DNA from: Thermomicrobiaceae bacterium
GTDB lineage: Bacteria; Chloroflexota; Chloroflexia; Thermomicrobiales; Thermomicrobiaceae
Assembly: GCA_007122555.1 (NCBI GenBank)
Contig: SKTL01000014.1
Location: forward strand, 1-5,668
Direction of reading: 5' to 3'
Length of the DNA stretch: 5,668 nt
In this document: positions 1-5,668 of the stretch, one piece after another
Position numbering within the stretch: position 1 is the stretch's first letter
Layout: each line of letters opens with the position of its first letter
Made by a program: the position numbers and the translations under genes
The notes under the pieces: generated by a model
What the model was told of the DNA's origin: nothing
What the model saw: only the letters and a program-made list of their open reading frames with translations
Databases searched by the model: none

Positions 1-101
1 TCGAGCAAATCGACCATTTCACTCGGAAGTCGATGGGTTACTTCGCGAAACACGATGTCGAGGGCTTCCTTCGGAGGCAGTAATCGATCGGTCGCAGTCA
101 T
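1..101 (-). CDS. Partial N-terminus of a probable molybdopterin molybdotransferase (MoeA-like)
   Basis: On the minus strand an ATG at 101-99 opens a frame that has no stop before the window edge, giving 33 complete codons (MTATDRLLPPKEALDIVF... ending ...SEMVDLL, then D or E). The pattern of a Leu-rich start, an 'EAL' helix, a Val about seven residues on and then 'E-x-V-x-L-L' resembles the N-terminal start of MoeA proteins, where it usually leads into an 'ALGRVLAEDV'-type segment that would lie outside the window. MoeA inserts molybdate into adenylylated molybdopterin in the cytoplasm during molybdenum cofactor synthesis. A purine-rich GAGAAAG lies about 9 bases upstream of the ATG and could be its ribosome binding site. 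It is divergent from the membrane protein gene, with a 142-base gap. That this is a real gene start is moderately supported; the MoeA identity rests on 33 residues and is tentative. Confidence 0.5.
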   Translation of the reverse strand, partial: MTATDRLLPPKEALDIVFREVTHRLPSEMVDLL

Positions 102-202
102 AGGTGGTCGCTTTCTCAGATTCGGATCGGACGTCGTCACGCAAACGCATCTTAACACAGCGGTGAGGACACTCCGGCATACCGACGACCTGCAGGATTC
201 GG

Positions 203-208
203 TACAAT
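203..208 (+). promoter_or_regulatory. Possible -10 element upstream of the membrane mannosyltransferase-like gene
   Basis: TACAAT lies 35 bases upstream of the ATG at 244 and matches the sigma70 -10 consensus TATAAT at five of six positions. No convincing -35 box is seen 16-18 bases upstream, where the bases are GC-rich and unlike TTGACA. It is the best promoter candidate in the 102-243 divergent intergenic region, but it is weak. A TAAGAT on the opposite strand at 154-149 could serve the divergent gene and also lacks a recognisable -35 box. Confidence 0.3.
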
Positions 209-231
209 ACCGCGCGTATCAAAGCCGGATC

Positions 232-238
232 GAGAAGG
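232..238 (+). promoter_or_regulatory. Ribosome binding site that decides the start at 244
   Basis: GAGAAGG lies 5 bases upstream of the ATG at 244. It supports that start over upstream in-frame non-ATG starts such as the one at 55, which would run back through the divergent gene and add 63 residues with no family resemblance. Confidence 0.6.
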
Positions 239-243
239 TCGGG

Positions 244-1461
244 ATGGCATCTGTAGAGACAAACGACCCGCCTGTCAATAACGGAGCGAGGTCGGATTCC
301 CGCCTCGGGAAGCTCTGGCGTGAGCACGGGCCGATGCTCACCGATGCCGCGGTGGCGTTCGCGGTATCACGGATTATCTTCTATACGGTCGCCGTCATCG
401 CCTTCTTTACCGTCCCGGAATACGCCGGCGACGCGTACACGCCGCGCGACTTCGAAGCCCACCCGCTGATCGCCGCGAGTCTCCGGTGGGATGCCGGATG
501 GTACGTCGACATCATTCGCGACGGCTATGAGTGGACGGGCTCCGGTGAAGAGAGTGTCGCATTCTTTCCCCTGTTCCCCATGCTCATCAAGGCGTTGTTG
601 CTGATCATCCCGGATTCGTTTCTCTACCTCTCCGCGGTCCTGCTCAACCACGCCATCTTCTTCATCGCGCTACTGCCAGTCTGGCTTTACGCGCACCGCT
701 TCGGCGGACGGCCGGTTGCGCAGCGGACGCTCCTCCTGCTCTGTCTCTTTCCGACCGGGTTCTTTTTCAACGCCGTCTACACTGAATCACTCTTCTTGCT
801 CGTCAGCGCAACCTCGTTGCTCGCTCTTCACCGGAGCCACTACATCGTGGCCGGAGCGGTCGGGTTTCTGGCAAGTCTCACTCGCCCAACGGGCGTTCTA
901 CTGGGCCTTCCATTCCTGATCCAGCTCTGGAAAGACCGATCCGCCGACTGGAGACAGAACGTCGCGCACGGATGGCCGATCATGCTCATTCCACTGGGTC
1001 TGTTCGTCTACATGGGGTATCTCTGGATGGCGTTCGGCCGCCCGCTCGCGTTTCTTGAAGTGCAGGAAGAGTGGGGGCACGTGCAGATGCTTCCAACAAC
1101 GGCGATCATCGATTCCTTCCGCTACCTACTGGAGACCGAGACCAGGGATGTCTTCTACGTCATGGGAGCAGTCAACACCTTTCTCACAATCTGGGCGCTG
1201 ACGATGGCGTTCGTGATCATCAGGAGCGATTCGATCGGCTCATCCTTTGCATTCGCGGCGATCCTGACGCCGCTCGCCGCCGGGATCGACTGGATGCCGG
1301 TTGTCAGTATGGCTCGATACGTGCTGGTGCTGTTCCCGCTCATCATCCCGCTGGCGATCTGGGCGCGAAACTGGTCGATTCAGGTGCTGATAATCGCAGC
1401 GTTCCTGCCAACCCATGTCATGCTGCTCGCCCTGTTCGTTCGATGGTACTGGGTGGTTTAA
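244..1461 (+). CDS. Polytopic membrane glycosyltransferase, PIG-V/mannosyltransferase-like
   Basis: A 405-residue integral membrane protein with roughly 9-11 hydrophobic segments (about residues 33-57, 107-124, 126-150, 161-177, 180-197, 200-225, 243-263, 304-326, 333-347, 355-375 and 377-398). Several features recall the PIG-V family (GPI mannosyltransferase 2 and its bacterial relatives), which transfer mannose from a polyprenyl- or dolichyl-phosphate donor at the outer face of the membrane: 'RWDAGWY' at 81-87 followed by 'DGY', 'AFFPLFP' at 106-112, 'NAVYTESLF' at 176-184 and 'SLTRPTG' at 211-217. In this superfamily the acidic residue in the first extracytoplasmic loop is important; D83 of WDAGWY is the obvious candidate. 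Bacteria do not make GPI anchors, so the acceptor is unknown; a lipid, a cell-wall glycan or protein O-glycosylation are all possible. The start at 244 is chosen for its ATG and GAGAAGG site. A hairpin with a T-run follows 46 bases after the stop, so the gene is probably monocistronic. The fold class is fairly sure; the sugar and acceptor are not. Confidence 0.75.
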   Translation: MASVETNDPPVNNGARSDSRLGKLWREHGPMLTDAAVAFAVSRIIFYTVAVIAFFTVPEYAGDAYTPRDFEAHPLIAASLRWDAGWYVDIIRDGYEWTGSGEESVAFFPLFPMLIKALLLIIPDSFLYLSAVLLNHAIFFIALLPVWLYAHRFGGRPVAQRTLLLLCLFPTGFFFNAVYTESLFLLVSATSLLALHRSHYIVAGAVGFLASLTRPTGVLLGLPFLIQLWKDRSADWRQNVAHGWPIMLIPLGLFVYMGYLWMAFGRPLAFLEVQEEWGHVQMLPTTAIIDSFRYLLETETRDVFYVMGAVNTFLTIWALTMAFVIIRSDSIGSSFAFAAILTPLAAGIDWMPVVSMARYVLVLFPLIIPLAIWARNWSIQVLIIAAFLPTHVMLLALFVRWYWVV

Positions 1462-1507
1462 TCGGACAGTTCGACATCTGACGTGATAGGCTGGATTCAC
1501 TAGCGCT

Positions 1508-1528
1508 CGCCGGTTCAGCGGCGTTTTT
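1508..1528 (+). terminator. Short Rho-independent terminator after the mannosyltransferase-like gene
   Basis: CGCCG at 1508-1512 pairs with CGGCG at 1519-1523 around the six-base loop GTTCAG, and TTTTT follows at 1524-1528. The stem is all G-C but only five pairs long, so it may be modest in strength. It sits 46 bases past the stop at 1461. Its T-run overlaps the first two bases of the -35 box of the next promoter. Confidence 0.6.
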
Positions 1529-1556
1529 GACATTCTTCCAGACCGGCGAGTATATT
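1527..1556 (+). promoter_or_regulatory. Sigma70-type promoter of the rel-kinase-lgt cluster
   Basis: A perfect TTGACA -35 box at 1527-1532 is followed after 18 bases by TATATT at 1551-1556, five of six matches to the -10 consensus. Transcription would begin near 1563, giving a leader of about 40 bases before the rel ATG at 1604. This is the best promoter in the window. It rules against an upstream TTG start at 1556, which lies inside the -10 box and would not be transcribed from here. Confidence 0.75.
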
Positions 1557-1603
1557 TGCCCTACGTGCACCACGATTTTCGCGCAGCGCTGGATTCCTCA
1601 ATT

Positions 1604-3865
1604 ATGTCCAAACCGGAATTTGCCCACCGTCCAACCGAAGAACCGGCAGATGTCTCGACCGCGGCGACGACCACGTCAGATATACCGACGTGGGAAACGC
1701 TGCAAGCGGTGATCGATGAGCATATTCCCGGCATGGACATGACCAAGGTCCGGCGAGCCTACGAGTACGCCAACGATCAGCACTCACAGGTCTGGCGAAA
1801 ATCGGGCGAACCGTATATCTCCCATCCGATCGCCGTAGCGATCATCCTCGCGGAAATGCAACTCGACCCGGACACGCTGGCGGCTGCGCTACTTCACGAT
1901 GTCATCGAAGATACCGACACGACATTCGAAGACATCGAGACGATGTTCGGCGAGCCCGTCGCCAAACTCGTAGACGGGGTATCCAAACTCGGCAGGATCC
2001 AGTGGACCCCCGAGCAGCAGGAACAAGCATCGCGAGAGAAGGAGCGGCAGGCCGAGAGCCTGCGCAAAATGTTTCTGGCGATGGTCGATGACATCCGAGT
2101 GGTGCTCATCAAGCTCGCCGACAGGCTGCACAACATGCGCACGCTGGAGCACATGCCCAGGGAGAAACAACTCCGAAGCGCCCAGGAAACGATGGAGATA
2201 TACGCCCCGCTCGCGAACCGCCTCGGAATCTGGCAAATCAAGTCCGAACTCGAAGACCTCGCACTTCGCTATACCGATCCACAGACATTCTTTAGCGTTG
2301 AACGCGCACTCCGCCGCCGCGGCACCGATCGCGATCGATACATCAATTCCGTCATCGAGGAGCTTCAGTCCGCGCTCTCCGATGCCGGCATCGAAGCGGA
2401 GATCTACGGTCGCGAGAAGCACATTACGTCGATCGTACGGAAGATGGAGCGGAAGGGACGGCGGCTGGAAGAGATCTACGATGTCCTCGGAATTCGGGTC
2501 CTGGTGAATGAGAAAAAGGACTGTTACGGGGCGCTCGGGGTCATTCACACCATGTGGCACCCGATTCCAGGCGAGTTCGACGACTACATCGCAACGCCGA
2601 AAGAGAGCATGTATCAGTCGATCCACACTGCGGTGCTCGGCAGTGAAGGATCGCCGATCGAGATCCAGATTCGCACCTTCGAGATGCACCAGGTCGCCGA
2701 ATACGGCATCGCCGCGCACTGGCGATACAAGGAAGGCGCGAAGTCAGACCAGAACGTCGAGGCGAAAATCACCTGGTTGCGACAGCTTATGGACTGGCGG
2801 GACGAGGTTGTCGACGCGCACGAGTTCGTCGAGTCGTTGAAGTCAGACGTCTTCCAGGAAATGCTCTACGTCTTCACCCCGCGGGGAGACATCATCGAGC
2901 TGCCGGCCGGAGCGACACCGATAGACTTCGCCTACCGGATTCACACTGAAGTTGGGCACCAGTGTGTCGGCGCGAAGGTCAACAACCAGCTTGTGCCGCT
3001 CGATTACAAGCTCCAGAACGGCCAGGTCGTCCAGATTATGACGTCCAAGACGAAGGTTGGACCGTCACGCGACTGGCTGATGTCCAGCAGCGGCTATATC
3101 AAAACCGCGTCAGCGCGGGAGAAAGTTCGTCAGTGGTTCCGCCGCCAGGAACGCGAAGAAAACATTGCGCAGGGACGCAGCATCCTGGAACGCGAGCTTC
3201 GCCGGCTCGGCATAGACGTGAAGATAGACGAGGTCGCCAGGCAGTTTCCGCGTTACAACAAGACGGATGATTTCCTCGCGGCAGTCGGCTATGGCGCAGT
3301 CAGCCCACAACAGATCGCGGCCCGCCTCGCCGAAGACGAGGATCGCAAGGTCCTTCGGAAGCCGAGCTCCCAGCAATCGACGACCTCGCCGGTCGGAATC
3401 AACGTCACGGGAATCGGCGATCTCTATACCCGGCTGGCCAGTTGCTGCAAACCGGTCTTCGGAGATTCGATTATTGGCTACGTGACGCGAGGCCGCGGAA
3501 TCACCGTTCATCGTTCCGATTGCCAGAACGTGGCGAACGTGGACGAAGCGGGCCGGCTGGTGCAGGTAAGCTGGGGAAGCGATAAGCGCGAGCTCTATGC
3601 CGTCAATGTCCGGATAGACGCCTGGGATCGCGTCGGGCTTCTGCGCGACATTACCTCCCTCGTCGCCGACGAAAAGGTCAACGCGCTCAACGTCCTGACC
3701 CGTGTCAATGACGACCGCACGGTCACTGTACTGATGACGCTCGAAGTCAACGGCGTTCAGCAGCTCTCACAGATTCTTCAGAAGCTGGAAGCGATCCGTG
3801 ATGTCTTTGATGTCATGCGTGACCCGACGCCGGCCAGCGCGTTCGACACGTCCGGCCAGCGGTAA
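1604..3865 (+). CDS. rel: RelA/SpoT-family (p)ppGpp synthetase/hydrolase (Rel)
   Basis: A 753-residue cytoplasmic enzyme of normal length for a long RelA/SpoT homologue, making and breaking (p)ppGpp in the stringent response. Domains in order: HD hydrolase about 50-205, with H74, H98-D99 (LLHDVIEDT), E102-D103 and 'LADRLHNMRT' at 171-180, so the metal-binding and catalytic set looks complete; synthetase about 240-380, with 'GREKHITSI' at 269-277, D293, Y337 of 'MYQSIHT' and E353 of 'EIQIRT'; TGS about 419-480; a helical region about 500-580; a zinc-finger-like segment with C614-C615, H636 and C640; and an ACT domain about 663-738. The synthetase loop reads E324-F-D-D327, the acidic motif described for synthetase-only RelA, while bifunctional Rel normally has RxKD. 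The HD residues nevertheless predict hydrolase activity. The start is the ATG at 1604: it lies downstream of the promoter, but has no clear Shine-Dalgarno sequence. It is the first gene of a tight three-gene cluster. Confidence 0.96.
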   Translation: MSKPEFAHRPTEEPADVSTAATTTSDIPTWETLQAVIDEHIPGMDMTKVRRAYEYANDQHSQVWRKSGEPYISHPIAVAIILAEMQLDPDTLAAALLHDVIEDTDTTFEDIETMFGEPVAKLVDGVSKLGRIQWTPEQQEQASREKERQAESLRKMFLAMVDDIRVVLIKLADRLHNMRTLEHMPREKQLRSAQETMEIYAPLANRLGIWQIKSELEDLALRYTDPQTFFSVERALRRRGTDRDRYINSVIEELQSALSDAGIEAEIYGREKHITSIVRKMERKGRRLEEIYDVLGIRVLVNEKKDCYGALGVIHTMWHPIPGEFDDYIATPKESMYQSIHTAVLGSEGSPIEIQIRTFEMHQVAEYGIAAHWRYKEGAKSDQNVEAKITWLRQLMDWRDEVVDAHEFVESLKSDVFQEMLYVFTPRGDIIELPAGATPIDFAYRIHTEVGHQCVGAKVNNQLVPLDYKLQNGQVVQIMTSKTKVGPSRDWLMSSSGYIKTASAREKVRQWFRRQEREENIAQGRSILERELRRLGIDVKIDEVARQFPRYNKTDDFLAAVGYGAVSPQQIAARLAEDEDRKVLRKPSSQQSTTSPVGINVTGIGDLYTRLASCCKPVFGDSIIGYVTRGRGITVHRSDCQNVANVDEAGRLVQVSWGSDKRELYAVNVRIDAWDRVGLLRDITSLVADEKVNALNVLTRVNDDRTVTVLMTLEVNGVQQLSQILQKLEAIRDVFDVMRDPTPASAFDTSGQR

Positions 3866-3868
3866 CGC

Positions 3869-4864
3869 ATGAGTGTACACCCGTCACATTCTCGAAACAC
3901 GCGCTCCGGACCGATTATCTGCGCCGGAGAGGCGCTGATCGACCTGATCGCCACCCCGGCCAACACCTGGTCCGAGATCGATTACTTCCTTCCCAGAATC
4001 GGCGGCGCCCCCGCGAACACCTCGGTTGCAATCAGGCGCCTCGGCGGTCAATCCGCGTTTCTCGGGAGTCTGGCGAACGACCAGCCTGGAGTGTGGATTC
4101 GAGAGCGCCTGACCGATGAGGGCGTTGATCTTTCACGGATGATGTTCACTGATCACGGGCAAACTCGCCTGGCGACGGTCACGGGGCCGATCGATCACCG
4201 CGACTTCGTCTTCTATGGCGCCCCCGCCGCAGATACGCTGCTCACACCTGACCATGTGCGCAATGTGACACTACAGGATGCGTCCGCGATCATCATCGGG
4301 TCCTTACTTCTCCTGAGTGAGCCGGGCAGGTCGGCAATTCTGAAGCTGCTCGGGATCGCGGACGAGTTTGCTATTCCGATCACCTTCGATCCCAACCCGC
4401 GTCCACAGTCCTGGCCCGATCCCGAGCAGGCTCGCGAATGCTTGCTTCCATTTGTCAGACAGGCCAGAATTCTGAAGCTCGGTGCTGAAGAGCCGGAGAT
4501 TCTCGGCATGACGATCGAAGAATTACGGACGGAGCAGCCGCTCGGCGGTGTACTCATCCTTACTGACGGCGCGAACGGATGCTGGTACTGGTATGGTGAC
4601 GACCGTTCGCGGGCAGTGCCTCCGTTCAGCGTTGACGCCGTAGATTCCACCGGCGCCGGGGACGCCTTTACCGCGGCGATCACGCTTCGCTCGGTAGAGC
4701 GAGACGGTCGCATCGAATTCGAGGATGTCCGCTTTGCAAGCGCAGTCGGCGCGCTGACCACCACTCGGCAGGGAGCAATGGACGCGCTTCCGTACCGTTC
4801 ATCGGTCGACGCACTGCTCAGCAAAGCGAATCCGGAAGGCCAGAAGGACGCAATAGGAGAGTAG
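3869..4864 (+). CDS. PfkB/ribokinase-family sugar kinase, fructokinase-like
   Basis: A 331-residue cytoplasmic kinase of usual size for the PfkB family, transferring the ATP gamma-phosphate to a sugar hydroxyl. The N-terminal strand 'ICAGEALIDLI' (17-27), the first signature 'GGAPANTSVAIRRLGG' (45-60), 'FDPNPR' (173-178), 'LILTDGANG' (229-237) and the second signature 'DSTGAGDAF' (259-267) are all present. GAGD at 262-265 forms the anion hole, with D265 as the expected catalytic base. The N-terminal and FDPNPR features look most like the bacterial fructokinase branch, but 2-keto-3-deoxygluconate or another sugar cannot be excluded. About 15 polar residues precede the first strand. The ATG lies 3 bases after the rel stop and no strong Shine-Dalgarno is visible, so translation is probably coupled to rel. 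The family is certain; the substrate is inferred. Confidence 0.9.
   Translation: MSVHPSHSRNTRSGPIICAGEALIDLIATPANTWSEIDYFLPRIGGAPANTSVAIRRLGGQSAFLGSLANDQPGVWIRERLTDEGVDLSRMMFTDHGQTRLATVTGPIDHRDFVFYGAPAADTLLTPDHVRNVTLQDASAIIIGSLLLLSEPGRSAILKLLGIADEFAIPITFDPNPRPQSWPDPEQARECLLPFVRQARILKLGAEEPEILGMTIEELRTEQPLGGVLILTDGANGCWYWYGDDRSRAVPPFSVDAVDSTGAGDAFTAAITLRSVERDGRIEFEDVRFASAVGALTTTRQGAMDALPYRSSVDALLSKANPEGQKDAIGE
4855..4861 (+). promoter_or_regulatory. Ribosome binding site of lgt inside the end of the kinase gene
   Basis: AGGAGAG lies 10 bases before the ATG at 4872 and within the last codons of the kinase gene. It is the strongest Shine-Dalgarno match in the cluster, in contrast to the weak ones of rel and the kinase. 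Confidence 0.6.
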
Positions 4865-4871
4865 CAGCCTT

Positions 4872-5668
4872 ATGTTCAGTGACCCGACTGCGTTTTCGCT
4901 AGGACCGTTCACCGTCCAGTGGTACGCGCTGTTTATTATGACCGGCGCCGTACTGGCGGCGATTCTTGCGGGCAAGCTCGCCGATTTTCGTGGTCTGAAG
5001 GCGGACGCGATCTTCGACATCGCGGTTGTCTCGATCATCGCCGGGGTGATCGGCGCCCGGCTCTATTTCGTCATGCTGGAGTGGGACTACTACGGCCAGA
5101 ATCTGACCCAGATTCTCAACATTCCGCGCGGCGGCCTTTCGATCCACGGGGCGATCATCTTCGGTGTAGCCGCGATCATCATCATGACCTGGCGAATGAA
5201 ACAGCCAGTGCTCTCCTGGCTCGACATCGCCGCGCCGGCTGTCGCGCTCGGACAGGCAGTCGGGCGCTGGGGAAACTACGCCAACCAGGAAGCCTTCGGC
5301 TCTCCTACCGACCGGCCATGGGGTATCGAGATCCGGCCGGAGAATCGACCAGCCGAATACGCCGACGCGACCCACTTTCATCCGACGTTCTTCTATGAAT
5401 CAGTTCTGAATCTGGCCAACGCCGCATTGCTGACGTTTCTGATTGTCCGGTTCTCGGGCAAGCACTGGATGCGCGCCGGGGACATTCTGGCGGTGTATCT
5501 GATCACCTACGGGTTCATCCGGTTGCCGCTGGAATGGCTCCGCACCGACAGCTTGTATATCGGACCCATGCCGGCCGCATACTGGCTGAGCGGCGCCCTC
5601 ATTCTCGGAGGGGCCGTGCTTCTGGTGCTGAATCGCACGGTATTCGACGGCGCCAAGTTCGGCGAGAA
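4872..5668 (+). CDS. lgt: Prolipoprotein diacylglyceryl transferase, 3' end outside the window
   Basis: The enzyme moves a diacylglyceryl group from phosphatidylglycerol to the lipobox cysteine of prolipoproteins, the first step of bacterial lipoprotein maturation in the cytoplasmic membrane. The frame runs 265 codons to the window edge without a stop; the family is usually about 260-300 residues, so little is missing. Visible features are the N-terminal 'FTVQWYAL' (13-20) leading into the first membrane helix, 'GARLYFV' (61-67), 'RGGLSIHGA' (86-94) with H92 in the place of the conserved His, the family signature 'GRWGNYANQEAFG' (131-143) with R132, N135 and E140, 'PTDRPWGIEI' (145-154), 'HPTFFYES' (170-177), and 'FIRLPLEWLRTD' (215-226) with R217, E221 and R224. 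About six or seven hydrophobic segments are seen. The ATG at 4872 follows the kinase stop by 7 bases and an AGGAGAG site, so it belongs to the same transcript. Identification is firm. Confidence 0.96.
   Translation, partial: MFSDPTAFSLGPFTVQWYALFIMTGAVLAAILAGKLADFRGLKADAIFDIAVVSIIAGVIGARLYFVMLEWDYYGQNLTQILNIPRGGLSIHGAIIFGVAAIIIMTWRMKQPVLSWLDIAAPAVALGQAVGRWGNYANQEAFGSPTDRPWGIEIRPENRPAEYADATHFHPTFFYESVLNLANAALLTFLIVRFSGKHWMRAGDILAVYLITYGFIRLPLEWLRTDSLYIGPMPAAYWLSGALILGGAVLLVLNRTVFDGAKFGE

Noticed and set aside
149..154. TAAGAT on the minus strand as a promoter for the divergent gene
   Set aside because: The spacing to the ATG is plausible but there is no -35-like sequence at 16-18 bases, so it is not listed as a feature.
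55..243. Upstream extension of the membrane protein frame to a start at 55
   Set aside because: The added 63 residues are hydrophilic and show no family resemblance, the start is not ATG, and it would overlap the divergent gene at 1-101. The ATG at 244 has a ribosome binding site.
1556..1603. TTG start for rel 16 codons upstream
   Set aside because: The TTG begins on the last base of the -10 box TATATT and lies before the expected transcription start, so ATG 1604 is preferred.
1889..2719. Minus-strand open frame of 276 codons inside rel
   Set aside because: It lies wholly antisense to strongly conserved HD and synthetase domains and has no recognisable family features; it is a shadow of the GC-biased codon pattern of rel.
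4213..4824. Minus-strand open frame of 203 codons inside the kinase gene
   Set aside because: It is antisense to the conserved kinase signatures, is rich in Ser, Arg and Pro as shadow frames are, and has no domain resemblance.
4919..5398. Plus-strand and minus-strand open frames of about 160 codons inside lgt
   Set aside because: Both overlap the clear Lgt reading frame and are rich in Arg and Asp with no family motifs.

Overview
The window reads as a moderately GC-rich bacterial chromosome segment carrying housekeeping-type genes. It holds four plus-strand genes, the last cut by the right edge, and the first ~100 bases of a divergent minus-strand gene at the left edge. A long Rel/SpoT protein, an Lgt-type lipoprotein enzyme, a PIG-V-like membrane glycosyltransferase and the codon style fit a Chloroflexota-like (Thermomicrobia/Sphaerobacter-type) or similar deep-branching bacterium. 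That placement is an inference from general resemblance, not from a search.

Layout: (1) positions 1-101, minus strand: the N-terminus of a protein resembling molybdopterin molybdotransferase (MoeA). (2) 102-243: a short divergent intergenic region with a possible -10 element and a good ribosome binding site. (3) 244-1461: a polytopic membrane protein of the PIG-V/mannosyltransferase type. (4) 1462-1603: a compact junction in which a GC hairpin with a T-run is followed at once by a near-consensus sigma70 promoter, so that the T-run supplies the start of the -35 box. (5) 1604-3865: a full-length RelA/SpoT homologue. (6) 3869-4864: a PfkB-family sugar kinase starting 3 bases after the rel stop. 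(7) 4872-5668: prolipoprotein diacylglyceryl transferase (lgt), starting 7 bases after the kinase stop and running off the window.

The rel, kinase and lgt genes are spaced as one operon driven from the promoter at 1527-1556. It would link (p)ppGpp turnover, carbohydrate phosphorylation and lipoprotein maturation, but the spacing does not prove a functional link. The most notable point is the Rel protein. It keeps all the visible hydrolase (HD) residues but carries the acidic EFDD motif in its synthetase domain, the form described for synthetase-only RelA, instead of the RxKD form typical of bifunctional Rel. I see no mobile element, CRISPR array, RNA gene or obviously novel multi-gene system here.
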